NCBI GenBank assembly: GCA_035690865.1
Contig: DASSKE010000002.1
Span: forward strand, 1 to 64,000
Source of the DNA: CAMLQK01 sp035690865
GTDB lineage: Bacteria > Patescibacteriota > Saccharimonadia > Saccharimonadales > UBA4665
Direction: 5' to 3'
DNA: 64,000 nt
Position 1 is the stretch's first letter; every line of letters begins with the position of its first letter. Shown here one piece after another: positions 40,122-48,329 of this stretch. The translations under genes and the position numbers were made by a program. The notes below the pieces were generated by a model. It did no database searches, was not told the origin of the DNA, and was given only the letters and a program-made list of their open reading frames with translations.

Positions 40122-40973
40122 ATGTCTAAATCAACAGAGATCAGCCAACAGAATATTACTGACGAGATGCTGAGTGCTACCTCTATCGAGTTGTGGGGCG
40201 ATCCTGTATATGGCGCTACTGCCAATACATTTTTTGATAGAGAGCGCAGTGATAAAGGATGCGCAGTCTGGCTTACCGACAGGGGTTATGTTTTGTCTAC
40301 TATTATGGGCGACCGTATAGCTAAACCAAGTATCTTTACAGAGCCGCTTGATATTGAAACAAATGCGGATATTAAAGACGTAGCGCGGACCGCGAGCAAG
40401 GATATTCGCTATAGGCACACTCTTCCTTTTGCGCTTACATTGCGCATGCCTGGCGAAGAGGACGAGGAGGCTGCCGCGCATGGGCTTGCCTTTAAGCTTG
40501 AACCAGCTCAGCTTGTACACAGCCACCTCAAAAAATATATAACACGTCGTGGATGGCACGATCATCGCTTGCACGGTACGTTGGGTAAGGCAATGGACGT
40601 GCTCAAAGCCAGCGTGGGCTATAAGCCCAATACTGTCCGGACGGCCCGGCAGAACGACCAGGAATTTATAAGTCGCGAGGATCTTAAGGCGCAAGCTGTG
40701 CAGGCTATAGAAGCCGGTGAACTCATGCCGCACTATCAAAGAGATTTTTCGGATAAAGTGAGCAGGGGCGGCTACGAGCAGGTATGCTCCGGGCAGCCCA
40801 TTGCATGGGGTGAAGTGATATTGGAAGGTGCTGCTAGCTTTGGTTTTCGGTCTGCTTTTACATGGGAGCGAGTGGCGGTGAGTTCGTTGGTTTCAATAGG
40901 GCTGAATGCATACAGACCTAACGCTCGAGGTGGACCAGAGTTTCTCCTCCAAACCTTTGGTCGTAAAAAATGA
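40122..40973 (+). CDS. hypothetical protein, first of a paralogous pair
   Basis: A 283-residue soluble protein of no family I recognise. Key stretch: WHDHRLHGTLGKAMDVLKA, then a C-terminal QPIAWGEVILEG and FTWERVAVSSL. The second gene shares these with lower identity elsewhere. 48 bases at 40553-40600 are identical to 41392-41439. The frame starts earlier at 40086, but the -10 box lies there, so MSKSTEIS is chosen. Overlaps its partner by 4 bases. Confidence 0.7.
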   Translation: MSKSTEISQQNITDEMLSATSIELWGDPVYGATANTFFDRERSDKGCAVWLTDRGYVLSTIMGDRIAKPSIFTEPLDIETNADIKDVARTASKDIRYRHTLPFALTLRMPGEEDEEAAAHGLAFKLEPAQLVHSHLKKYITRRGWHDHRLHGTLGKAMDVLKASVGYKPNTVRTARQNDQEFISREDLKAQAVQAIEAGELMPHYQRDFSDKVSRGGYEQVCSGQPIAWGEVILEGAASFGFRSAFTWERVAVSSLVSIGLNAYRPNARGGPEFLLQTFGRKK

Positions 40974-41803
40974 TAGAAAGTACGCGGTTTATTGAGCCTA
41001 AAACACCCCTGACCGCTTCTTTATTACAGGGAGTATCTAGTGAGGTATGGGGTGATCCCAAGTATGGCCAAACAGCGCAAACACTTTTGGAGAGGTATCA
41101 AAAATCGTATAGTGTTTATAGAATGCCAGATGGCCTCTATGTTTCGGACTACCTATTTAGCATTTTTGGGCCAGCAGACAAGTTGCCCTTAGAGCCTCAG
41201 CCAGGTCTGACACGAAATGAAGTGGCACGTGCAGCAGGCCTGCACATTAGAGAGCGTCGGCAATTACCGAGCGGCCTGCGTCTAAAAGAGCCGAGCGATA
41301 GTGACCTAGACCATCAGCCGAATCTGTATATGCATTTGCGCTATACAGATGTAACAAGGACGTACCTCATACCTTTTATGGAGCAATATGCATGGCACGA
41401 TCATCGCTTGCACGGTACGTTGGGTAAGGCAATGGACGTACTTAAGGCGGCGGCGGGCTTTGACACTACGCCAGAAGAAACTATTGCCAGAGATGGCGAC
41501 GAATCAATCAGCTATGCAGATTTGCGCGCCATGATAAAACAGAGTGTGCAGCAAGGTGAGATATCTCATTTTCATCATACAGCTATCCCGCGGAATATAA
41601 GCTGCCTGGGTCATGATCAAGTGCACCAGGCCCGGCCACACTCTTGGGGTGAACTGGTATTTAGTGGCGATGTTAGTGACGGTTATGGCGCCAATTTTAC
41701 ATGGGAGCGAGTAGCAGTCAGCTCGTTGGCGGCCCTGGCCAAGGGCGGCTACCAAAAGAATGCTAAAGTGGCGCCTGCGTACCTTTTGAAGCACTTCGGC
41801 TAG
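40970..41803 (+). CDS. hypothetical protein, second of a paralogous pair
   Basis: A 277-residue paralog of the preceding gene, with ELWGDP/EVWGDP-type N-terminal motif (SSEVWGDPKYGQTA), the shared HDHRLHGTLGKAMDVLKAA, and HSWGELVFSGDV, FTWERVAVSSLAAL near the end. Translationally coupled to the first gene. Several conserved His, Asp and Trp residues could build an active or metal site, but nothing specific can be named. Confidence 0.7.
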   Translation: MIESTRFIEPKTPLTASLLQGVSSEVWGDPKYGQTAQTLLERYQKSYSVYRMPDGLYVSDYLFSIFGPADKLPLEPQPGLTRNEVARAAGLHIRERRQLPSGLRLKEPSDSDLDHQPNLYMHLRYTDVTRTYLIPFMEQYAWHDHRLHGTLGKAMDVLKAAAGFDTTPEETIARDGDESISYADLRAMIKQSVQQGEISHFHHTAIPRNISCLGHDQVHQARPHSWGELVFSGDVSDGYGANFTWERVAVSSLAALAKGGYQKNAKVAPAYLLKHFG

Positions 41804-41848
41804 GGCGACATACCCAGCAAATACATTGTAGCCGTCACGCGTATGCCG

Positions 41849-41854
41849 TATGCT
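41849..41854 (+). promoter_or_regulatory. -10 box of the ABC transporter operon
   Basis: TATGCT ends 6 bases before ATG 41861; no Shine-Dalgarno. Confidence 0.4.
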
Positions 41855-41860
41855 AAAGCT

Positions 41861-42577
41861 ATGGATGCTACATCAATCCTGGTTGATAAGCTTACTGTGG
41901 TTAAGGGTAAAACTACTATTCTTGATGCGCTGACAGTTTCTGTTCAGCCTGGGCGAATTACCGGCCTTATCGGGCCGAGTGGATCGGGTAAAACAACCCT
42001 TATGCGCACACTTGTTGGAGCGCAAAAAATCACCAGCGGCTCTGTAAGCCTTCTTGGTCTGCCGGCTGGCCACAAGCATCTTCGTAGCCAGATAGGATAT
42101 GTGACGCAATCGCCTGCGGTATACGATGATCTAACCGTTTGGCAGAATTTGCAGTACTTTGCAGCAGTTGTGGGCGTAGGTAAGGAAGAGTGCCGCCAAG
42201 CAATGCAGCGGGTCAGGCTCCAGGATCATTCTGGACAACTCACCGGAGCACTCTCTGGCGGGGAGCGGGCAAGGGTTTCGCTTGCCGTAGCACTTTTGCG
42301 TGATAACCCCATTCTTATTTTTGACGAGCCAACTGTGGGGCTTGACCCACTCTTACGGCACAGTTTATGGCAGCTTTTTGGCGAACTCGCTTCCAGCGGC
42401 AAGACCATGCTAGTCTCCAGCCATGTTATGGACGAGGCAGAACGATGCCAGGACATACTCTTATTACGCAATGGTACTGTATTAAGCTATGGCAGCAAGG
42501 CCGACTTGCTCGAAAGAACACATACCAAAGGCGTGGAAGACGCTTTTCTTGCACTCATAAAGGAGGCCGAAAAATGA
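41861..42577 (+). CDS. ABC transporter ATP-binding protein (ABC-2 type)
   Basis: A 238-residue cytoplasmic ATPase. Walker A GPSGSGKTT near residue 38, signature LSGGERARVSLAVAL, Walker B LIFDEPTVGLDP, and H-loop VSSHVMDEAERC. Start ATG 41861 (MDATSILVDKL) fits the -10 box better than 41843. It overlaps the permease gene at ATGA with AAGGAGG upstream. DrrA/NatA-like exporters share this layout. Substrate unknown. Confidence 0.92.
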   Translation: MDATSILVDKLTVVKGKTTILDALTVSVQPGRITGLIGPSGSGKTTLMRTLVGAQKITSGSVSLLGLPAGHKHLRSQIGYVTQSPAVYDDLTVWQNLQYFAAVVGVGKEECRQAMQRVRLQDHSGQLTGALSGGERARVSLAVALLRDNPILIFDEPTVGLDPLLRHSLWQLFGELASSGKTMLVSSHVMDEAERCQDILLLRNGTVLSYGSKADLLERTHTKGVEDAFLALIKEAEK

Positions 42578-43308
42578 TGCGTCGGACATTTGCTACTGCC
42601 TTGCGCGTATTGCGCCAGCTGTTGCATGACAAGCGGACTATTGCCCTTATCTTTGTGGTGCCGTGTATACTTTTGGGGCTTTTGGCGTGGATATATCAAG
42701 CAACGCCGCGGCTCTTTGACTTTGTAGGTGTGACACTCTTGGGCGTGTTCCCGTTTGTTATCATGTTTTTGACCACATCAATTACGACGTTACGTGAGCG
42801 TGCTTCGGGCACGTTGGAGCGCTTGTTGGCACTTCCTATAGGCAAGCTTGATATTTTGCAGGGCTACGCTATTACTTTTGGTGGTTTGGCGGTGGTTCAG
42901 TCCATCATTGTCAGCTTGCTAGCGGTACATGTTTATGGTTTAAACGTGGCCGGGCCAGAGTGGTTTTTGGTATTGGTGGCGCTGGTAGACGCTCTGCTTG
43001 GTACAGCACTGGGCCTTTTGGTGAGTGCATTTGCGCAAAGTGAGTTCCAGGCAGTGCAATTTATGCCAGCTTTTATATTGCCGCAGTTTTTACTGTGTGG
43101 TCTGCTGGTGCCGCTCTCGCAGATGCCGCATGTGCTCGAAGTTGTTGCTAAGATGTTGCCGCTTACCTATGCCGTTGAGGCGCTGCAATCTGTTGGACAG
43201 CACGCCAGTGTACAGACCCTCGCTTACCGCGATGTGGGTATTGTGCTTGGTTTTGTAGTAGTTGCGATTATCCTGGGGGCAATTACCTTGCGGCGTCAAA
43301 CAGATTAG
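42574..43308 (+). CDS. ABC-2 type permease
   Basis: A 244-residue membrane subunit, about six helices: IALIFVVPCILLGLLAW, LLGVFPFVIMFLTTSI, then LRERASGTLERLLALPIGKLDIL, the characteristic cytoplasmic loop of ABC-2 exporters, and further helices ending LGFVVVAIILGAITLRRQ. ATG 42574 overlaps the ATPase stop; 42577 is a possible alternative. Works with the ATPase encoded just before it. Confidence 0.9.
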   Translation: MMRRTFATALRVLRQLLHDKRTIALIFVVPCILLGLLAWIYQATPRLFDFVGVTLLGVFPFVIMFLTTSITTLRERASGTLERLLALPIGKLDILQGYAITFGGLAVVQSIIVSLLAVHVYGLNVAGPEWFLVLVALVDALLGTALGLLVSAFAQSEFQAVQFMPAFILPQFLLCGLLVPLSQMPHVLEVVAKMLPLTYAVEALQSVGQHASVQTLAYRDVGIVLGFVVVAIILGAITLRRQTD

Positions 43309-43318
43309 CTAAAAAGCC

Positions 43319-43327
43319 TGCTATACT
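43319..43327 (+). promoter_or_regulatory. extended -10 promoter of the alpha/beta hydrolase-murF unit
   Basis: TGC-TATACT ends 6 bases before ATG 43334; no Shine-Dalgarno. Confidence 0.55.
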
Positions 43328-43333
43328 AATGCT

Positions 43334-44089
43334 ATGCAAGTTGTTGTTGACTCTCTAATGACTACCTATCAGCGCCAGGGCAAAGGCAAGGTGGTTCTGA
43401 TACTCCACGGGTGGGGCGACTCATCTAAAAGCTTTCATAAAATGAGCCAAGCGCTTAGTAAAAACTATGATGTTATCTGTGTTGACCTGCCTGGTTTTGG
43501 CGGCAGTCAGGCGCCGCATCAAGCCTGGGGCCTCACCGATTACGCTATTTTTTTGCAGCATTTTTTAGCTAAAATTAATGCCCCTGACGTTTGGGCTATT
43601 ATTGGCCATTCTAATGGAGGTGCTATTGCTATCCGCGGGCTGGGTATGCAGCTATTGCAGAGCGAACGGTTGGTGCTGTTGGCAAGTGCAGGCATCCGTA
43701 ATGTTTACAAGGGACGTAACAAAGCGCTCCGTATTGTTGCTAAAACAGGCAAGGCCATTACTATGCCTCTGCCCCAAAGCGTTAAAAAGAAGCTGCGCCG
43801 CACCCTATACACTACTGTTGGATCAGACATGCTTGTGGCGGAACATCTGCAGGAAACATTCAAAAAAGTAGTCACCGATGACGTGCGGCCAGATACCCAA
43901 CATATTCGCATACCAGTTCTGCTTATATATGGCGAAAAAGATCAGGCTACGCCGCTCTGGTATGGCCAGCAGTATCATGAATTATTTGAAGACGCGACGC
44001 TTGAGGTTTTGCCTGGCGTGGAGCATTTTGTACACCTCGAACGTCCGGCTGAGGTAGAGCGCGCAATAAAGGAGTTCATCCATGCTTAA
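43334..44089 (+). CDS. alpha/beta fold hydrolase
   Basis: A 251-residue serine hydrolase: oxyanion region ILHGWGDSS, nucleophile elbow IIGHSNGGAIAI (Ser near residue 93), acid YGEKDQATP, and base His in GVEHFVHLERP. Esterase or lactonase-type activity is possible; substrate unknown. It overlaps murF by 8 bases, so a role near the cell wall or in housekeeping is plausible but unproven. Confidence 0.88.
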   Translation: MQVVVDSLMTTYQRQGKGKVVLILHGWGDSSKSFHKMSQALSKNYDVICVDLPGFGGSQAPHQAWGLTDYAIFLQHFLAKINAPDVWAIIGHSNGGAIAIRGLGMQLLQSERLVLLASAGIRNVYKGRNKALRIVAKTGKAITMPLPQSVKKKLRRTLYTTVGSDMLVAEHLQETFKKVVTDDVRPDTQHIRIPVLLIYGEKDQATPLWYGQQYHELFEDATLEVLPGVEHFVHLERPAEVERAIKEFIHA

Positions 44090-45521
44090 AAGTTTGCTGA
44101 GTTTATACTCGTGGCGTTATCCGGCGGCCGTAGTGTACATGCTTCAGAGTACCGAATATCAGGTAAGACCGTATTTGCGCTGGTATTGGCAGACTAACAA
44201 CTTCTCGCAAGTCATGTATCGTCGCGTACTCGACCCCACCAAAGCGGCTCGGCTTTTGCTCCTAGCTATGCGACTGGGTATTATCGTGCAGCTACTCGTT
44301 GGTTTGGGGCTTATTGCCGGGTGGCAGTGGGGCCACCTAACGGGCGGACTCTATTTTGGCTTAGCAGTTATCGTCTCGTATCCGCTTATTTGGGCGCATG
44401 CTATTACATTGCCTCTCGTGCTGGGGCGATTGCTTATTGTGGCGCCTCGTCACCGGATGTACATTAAAGAATCCGAAGCTATCTTTCGCGCCCACCCTGG
44501 CGTTAAACTGGCTATTGCTGGCAGCTATGGTAAAACCAGCATGAAGGAATTGCTGCTAACGGTTTTGCAAGAGGGTAAAAAAGTTGCTGCTACGCCTGCA
44601 AATAAAAATGTATCTATTTCGCACGCTTATTTTGCCAAAAAGCTCACCGGAGACGAAGAAGTTATTATTATTGAATACGGCGAAGGTGCTCCTGGCGACG
44701 TAGAGCGGTTTGCGCACATTACCCACCCGACACACGCCATCATTACCGGCATTGCGCCAGCCCATTTGGATCGCTATAAAACCGTTCAACGGGCAACCGA
44801 GGATATTTTTTCGGTCTCTGAAGCTGTTGCTGCCCGGCAGGTGTATGTTAACGAAGAGTCGGAGCTGGCTAAACGAGCTATGCGCAAAAAGCAACAAGGA
44901 TACAGCGATAAAGGCGCTCTTGGTTGGAAGGTTGCGCATATTACGGTGGGCTTGCACGGCACCTCGTTTACGCTTAAAAAGGGCAAGCGTAGCCTGGGGC
45001 TGCATAGCGGACTTGTAGGGCGCCATCAGGTTGGACCTTTGGCACTCGTAGCGGCTTTAGCTGCTGATCTGGGCCTTAGCGATGAGCAAATTGAGCGGGG
45101 AATTGCGCATACCATGCCTTTTGAGCACCGCATGCAGCCATATGAACTTGACGGCGCTTGGATTATTGACGATACCTATAACGGTAACATCGAGGGCATC
45201 CGGGCAGGGACAAAGCTGCTGGCGGAGCTTCCTGCAAAGCGCAAAATATACATCACTCCCGGTTTAGTGGATCAGGGGAGAGAAGCTGCTAGCGTGCATC
45301 AGCAAATGGGTGAGCTCATTGCCGCCGCCCAGCCGGATATTGTTGTTCTTATGGAAAACTCCGCGACGCTTGATATCAGTAAAGGACTGCAAGACGCCGG
45401 GTTTGCCGGTGAATTATTGGTAGAGAATAATCCCCTCGATTTTTATACCAATATCAACACATTTGTGGCCAGCGGTGACGTGGTACTTATGCAAAATGAC
45501 TGGACCGATAACTACGCCTAG
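44082..45521 (+). CDS. murF: MurF-type Mur ligase with N-terminal membrane helices
   Basis: Adds D-Ala-D-Ala to the UDP-MurNAc peptide. The 479-residue protein has the ATP loop IAGSYGKTSMKELL near residue 147, NKNVSISHAYF, the Mur ligase central Glu/His region (EYGEGAPGDVERF, ITGIAPAHLDRY), and the C-terminal RMQPYELDGAWIIDDTYNGN. The first ~130 residues carry two or three hydrophobic helices instead of the usual MurF substrate domain, which is unusual. The immediate neighbour ddl makes its substrate, supporting the role. Confidence 0.85.
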   Translation: MLKSLLSLYSWRYPAAVVYMLQSTEYQVRPYLRWYWQTNNFSQVMYRRVLDPTKAARLLLLAMRLGIIVQLLVGLGLIAGWQWGHLTGGLYFGLAVIVSYPLIWAHAITLPLVLGRLLIVAPRHRMYIKESEAIFRAHPGVKLAIAGSYGKTSMKELLLTVLQEGKKVAATPANKNVSISHAYFAKKLTGDEEVIIIEYGEGAPGDVERFAHITHPTHAIITGIAPAHLDRYKTVQRATEDIFSVSEAVAARQVYVNEESELAKRAMRKKQQGYSDKGALGWKVAHITVGLHGTSFTLKKGKRSLGLHSGLVGRHQVGPLALVAALAADLGLSDEQIERGIAHTMPFEHRMQPYELDGAWIIDDTYNGNIEGIRAGTKLLAELPAKRKIYITPGLVDQGREAASVHQQMGELIAAAQPDIVVLMENSATLDISKGLQDAGFAGELLVENNPLDFYTNINTFVASGDVVLMQNDWTDNYA

Positions 45522-45538
45522 GAGCAACGGGGTAAGAT

Positions 45539-45547
45539 TGCTATACT
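45539..45547 (+). promoter_or_regulatory. extended -10 promoter of ddl
   Basis: TGC-TATACT ends 6 bases before ATG 45554; no Shine-Dalgarno. Confidence 0.55.
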
Positions 45548-45553
45548 AAGGGC

Positions 45554-46726
45554 ATGAAAAAGCCCACAGTTGCCGTTATATTCGGCTCCCGCTCAACTGA
45601 GCACGACATCTCCATCCTAACAGCACTCGCTGCGGTTATTAAGCCGCTTCAGCGTAGCCAGAAGTTTCAGGTAGTTCCGGTATATATCGCTAAGGATGGC
45701 CAGTGGTACAGTGGCCCCAAGTTTGAGGATATCCGTTTTTTCCAAGCCAAAGATTTTACGGAGCTTTTGGCAAAAGAAAAACCAATAGCGGTGCAGTTGG
45801 GCAAGGGGCTTACGCTGGTGGCTGCCACAGCATTTGGCACTAAAAAGACTGCCGTAGATGTCGTTTTTCCGGCAACGCACGGTACGCATGGCGAAGACGG
45901 CGAGCTTATGGCATTGTGCGAGCTAGCTGATGTGCCGTATGTGGGATGTGACGTTGAATCGAGCGTTATTGCCATGGACAAAGTGCTTGCCAAGCAAGTG
46001 GCCGAAGCACACGGCATTGCTACACCTAAGTATCACGCCCTGGCAAAAGATGCATACCAAGCTGAGCCGACCACCTATCTTAAGAAGATAAACGCCGATC
46101 TCCAATACCCGCTTTTTGTAAAGCCGGCTCACTTAGGCTCAAGCATTGGCATCACGCGCGTTACCGATAAAAAAGAACTAGCCAATGCTATTGAGGTTGC
46201 CCTACACTACGACACCAAGGCAGTTGTAGAAGAGGCGGTCAATAATCTTATCGAAGTCACCTTGCCCATAATTGGCAACGAAGAGCTCACTCCTGCTTTT
46301 GTAGAAGAGCCATTGCAGCATGAGGATTCCTTCTTTGACTTTGACACAAAGTATATGCGCGGCGGTAAGGGTAAAGGACAGGGCGGTAAAGTCGGGTCTA
46401 AAGGAGCGCAAGGCTACAGCAATTGTCCGGCTCAAATATCCGACAGCCTTTACGAAAAAGCGGAAGCTGTTGGTCTGCAAACATATCGGGCCTTAGGTTG
46501 CTCCGGTATTGCCCGGGTGGACATGCTCATTGATAAGAAAACACAAAAGGTTTACTTTAACGAAGTTAATCCGCTGCCTGGTAGTTTGTATGCCCATAAC
46601 TGGCGCAAAAAAGGAATCTCCAACGTGGAGCTTGTTACCAGACTCGTGGAGCTTGCCCGCCAAAAGCATCAACAGAAGCAGGCCATGACGACAAGTTTTG
46701 CCACAAGTTTCTTGCAGCAGTTCTAG
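45554..46726 (+). CDS. ddl: D-alanine--D-alanine ligase
   Basis: ATP-grasp enzyme that makes the D-Ala-D-Ala dipeptide. The 390 residues show VIFGSRSTEHDIS (N-terminal), ATHGTHGEDGELMAL, VKPAHLGSSIGITRV, and GIARVDMLID with YFNEVNPLPGSLYAHNW. In the omega loop FDTKYM carries the Tyr typical of D-Ala rather than D-Lac ligases. A Gly/Lys-rich insertion (GGKGKGQGGKVGSKG) lengthens that loop. It sits directly after murF and before a deacetylase gene. Confidence 0.93.
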   Translation: MKKPTVAVIFGSRSTEHDISILTALAAVIKPLQRSQKFQVVPVYIAKDGQWYSGPKFEDIRFFQAKDFTELLAKEKPIAVQLGKGLTLVAATAFGTKKTAVDVVFPATHGTHGEDGELMALCELADVPYVGCDVESSVIAMDKVLAKQVAEAHGIATPKYHALAKDAYQAEPTTYLKKINADLQYPLFVKPAHLGSSIGITRVTDKKELANAIEVALHYDTKAVVEEAVNNLIEVTLPIIGNEELTPAFVEEPLQHEDSFFDFDTKYMRGGKGKGQGGKVGSKGAQGYSNCPAQISDSLYEKAEAVGLQTYRALGCSGIARVDMLIDKKTQKVYFNEVNPLPGSLYAHNWRKKGISNVELVTRLVELARQKHQQKQAMTTSFATSFLQQF

Positions 46727-46774
46727 TGTTTACTCTGGATTTTACACGCTAAATCTGCCACAATAGAGGGTCGA

Positions 46775-47569
46775 ATGGGAGAGAGGTATCATCGGTTCAG
46801 GTTAGCTTGGCCGCAGCTACTAGTGCTGGGGACCGCCCTGTGGTTGTTAGTTATTGCCATTGCAAGCTGGCAGCTATCCCTGACCTATGTGCTTCGTCCG
46901 GCATCTGTTACTACCGGCCAGGTAGTGGCTATAGAGCCACCACAGCCATACCACAGCCACCATGCTCATCCCGATTGTTCCCAGCAGCCCTGCCTGGCGC
47001 TTACTTTCGACGATGGTCCTAACCCTCAAACTACGCCGCAAATATTAGATATACTCGACCAAGAACACGTCCGGGCAACCTTCTTTGTTGTTGGCTCGCG
47101 AGTTCCCGGCCAGGAAGGCCTTTTGCGCCGCATGTATCGTAACGGCAACGAAATCGGCAACCACAGCTGGAATCATCCTAATCTTACAAAACTTTCGCCT
47201 GAGCAAATTGCCGAACAGGTTAACAAAACACAACAGGCGGTTGTTGCAGCCGGTGTACCTGCGCCACATCTGTTTCGTCCGCCGTATGGGGCAGTTAACG
47301 CCAAGGTGCAAAGCAATATTCCTCTATCAATTGCTCTCTGGAATGTGGACCCCGTAGATTGGGAGTCGAGCAATCCGACACAGTTAACTCAGGCGATAAT
47401 AGACCAGGCCAAACCTGGCGGGGTGCTCGATTTGCATGATATTTACCCGGGCACCGTTGAGGCCTTGCGCCCGGCAATTGAAGTGCTTAAAACAAGATAT
47501 CAACTGGTTACTTTTAGCGAAATGATGGCCCTATCGCCGGGGCAGCCAGGTCTTTATTACGGCCGCTAG
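46775..47569 (+). CDS. polysaccharide deacetylase (NodB family), membrane-anchored
   Basis: Probably removes acetyl groups from peptidoglycan GlcNAc or another wall glycan, outside the membrane. One N-terminal helix (LLVLGTALWLLVIAIASW) is followed by the NodB domain: LTFDDGPNPQTT, GNEIGNHSWNHPNL, FRPPYGAV, NVDPVDWES, and LDLHDIYPGT with the base His. All five motifs are intact. A CACAAT box ends 10 bases before the ATG. Its 3' end overlaps the minus-strand gene by 56 bases. Confidence 0.92.
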   Translation: MGERYHRFRLAWPQLLVLGTALWLLVIAIASWQLSLTYVLRPASVTTGQVVAIEPPQPYHSHHAHPDCSQQPCLALTFDDGPNPQTTPQILDILDQEHVRATFFVVGSRVPGQEGLLRRMYRNGNEIGNHSWNHPNLTKLSPEQIAEQVNKTQQAVVAAGVPAPHLFRPPYGAVNAKVQSNIPLSIALWNVDPVDWESSNPTQLTQAIIDQAKPGGVLDLHDIYPGTVEALRPAIEVLKTRYQLVTFSEMMALSPGQPGLYYGR

Positions 47570-48143
47570 GTGTAATGTCACGGTAGCGGCAGGGCACGTA
47601 CTTAGAGCCCGGGGCGTTATTGTCGGCCTTGGCGTATGGCGCCTGCTGGAGATTGTAGTTGGTAAAGCGGAGGCTATTACTGCCACTTACGCCCACCAAA
47701 CTCATCGTGCCTACATTCTTTAAAAAGCCTTTGGGCGGGTGTTTTGCCTCGGGCTGCTCTGTAAATAATGTGAGAACCGTAAACTTCTTGTAGCAATTGC
47801 CAAGTTGATTGCTTTGATATACATTTGGCGCTGACGTATAGCCCTGGTCGCCCTCACAAGTTACGCCAACTATCGCCGCAGTATCGTGTCCCAAGGAATC
47901 AATAAGAGGAGCAACTTGCTCTCTGTCGGGGTGCAGCGTAAGCACAGGCTCAGTACGCGGGTCGCATAAAATAGTAAAACTTGTCTGCTCTTTATGTATT
48001 TCCTGAGCCGGTGTAATTGTGGCAAGCTCATTTAACGCCAAAAATGCGGCCAAACCCGCCGCCGCGCCCCTCACGGCAGCCGGCCAATTAATTGTGTGCG
48101 AGTTCTCGAGAGGAAGATAAGGTAAATCGGGTTTGTAGCTCAT
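47514..48143 (-). CDS. hypothetical membrane-anchored protein, 209 residues
   Basis: Unrecognised. One hydrophobic segment at residues ~22-45 (AAVRGAAAGLAAFLALNELATI), then a probable outside domain with six Cys, possibly disulfide-paired, and segments TSFTILCDPRTEPVLTL and GSKYVPCRYRDITP. CATACT lies 6 bases before the ATG on the minus strand. It is convergent with the deacetylase and shares 56 bases of coding sequence at the ends, an unusually long tail-to-tail overlap. Confidence 0.72.
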   Translation of the reverse strand: MSYKPDLPYLPLENSHTINWPAAVRGAAAGLAAFLALNELATITPAQEIHKEQTSFTILCDPRTEPVLTLHPDREQVAPLIDSLGHDTAAIVGVTCEGDQGYTSAPNVYQSNQLGNCYKKFTVLTLFTEQPEAKHPPKGFLKNVGTMSLVGVSGSNSLRFTNYNLQQAPYAKADNNAPGSKYVPCRYRDITPSGRNKDLAAPAIGPSFR

Positions 48144-48149
48144 GTGGCT

Positions 48150-48155
48150 AGTATG
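48150..48155 (-). promoter_or_regulatory. -10 box of the gene at 48143
   Basis: Minus strand CATACT, 6 bases before the ATG; no Shine-Dalgarno. Confidence 0.45.
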
Positions 48156-48201
48156 GAAAAAGCGTTGATACAGGTCAAGCCGTGACGATTAAGCCGGATT
48201 G

Positions 48202-48210
48202 TGGTATGCT
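48202..48210 (+). promoter_or_regulatory. extended -10 promoter of the leuS leader ORF
   Basis: TGG-TATGCT ends 8 bases before the ATG at 48219. A further TATAAT at 48290-48295 could start a second, shorter leuS transcript. Confidence 0.45.
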
Positions 48211-48218
48211 AGTGGCAA

Positions 48219-48269
48219 ATGAAAAGCGTCTATAATACTCTTAGCTTGCTCCTCGCCCCTCGGGCGTAG
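48219..48269 (+). CDS. putative leucine-rich leader peptide upstream of leuS
   Basis: A 16-codon frame, MKSVYNTLSLLLAPRA, ending in TAG; four of five consecutive codons (LSLLL) specify Leu. It starts 8 bases after an extended -10 box, like other genes in this window. The last codons fall in a short hairpin, CGCCC-CTC-GGGCG (48254-48266), followed by a T-rich stretch. A Leu-rich leader before leucyl-tRNA synthetase suggests attenuation by ribosome stalling at low charged tRNA-Leu. The stem is short, so chance cannot be ruled out. Confidence 0.45.
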   Translation: MKSVYNTLSLLLAPRA

Positions 48270-48329
48270 TTATTTCTCTCTTAAAACGGTATAATTAACA
48301 GCAATACAGGCAAAGGAGCTTTTTACAGC

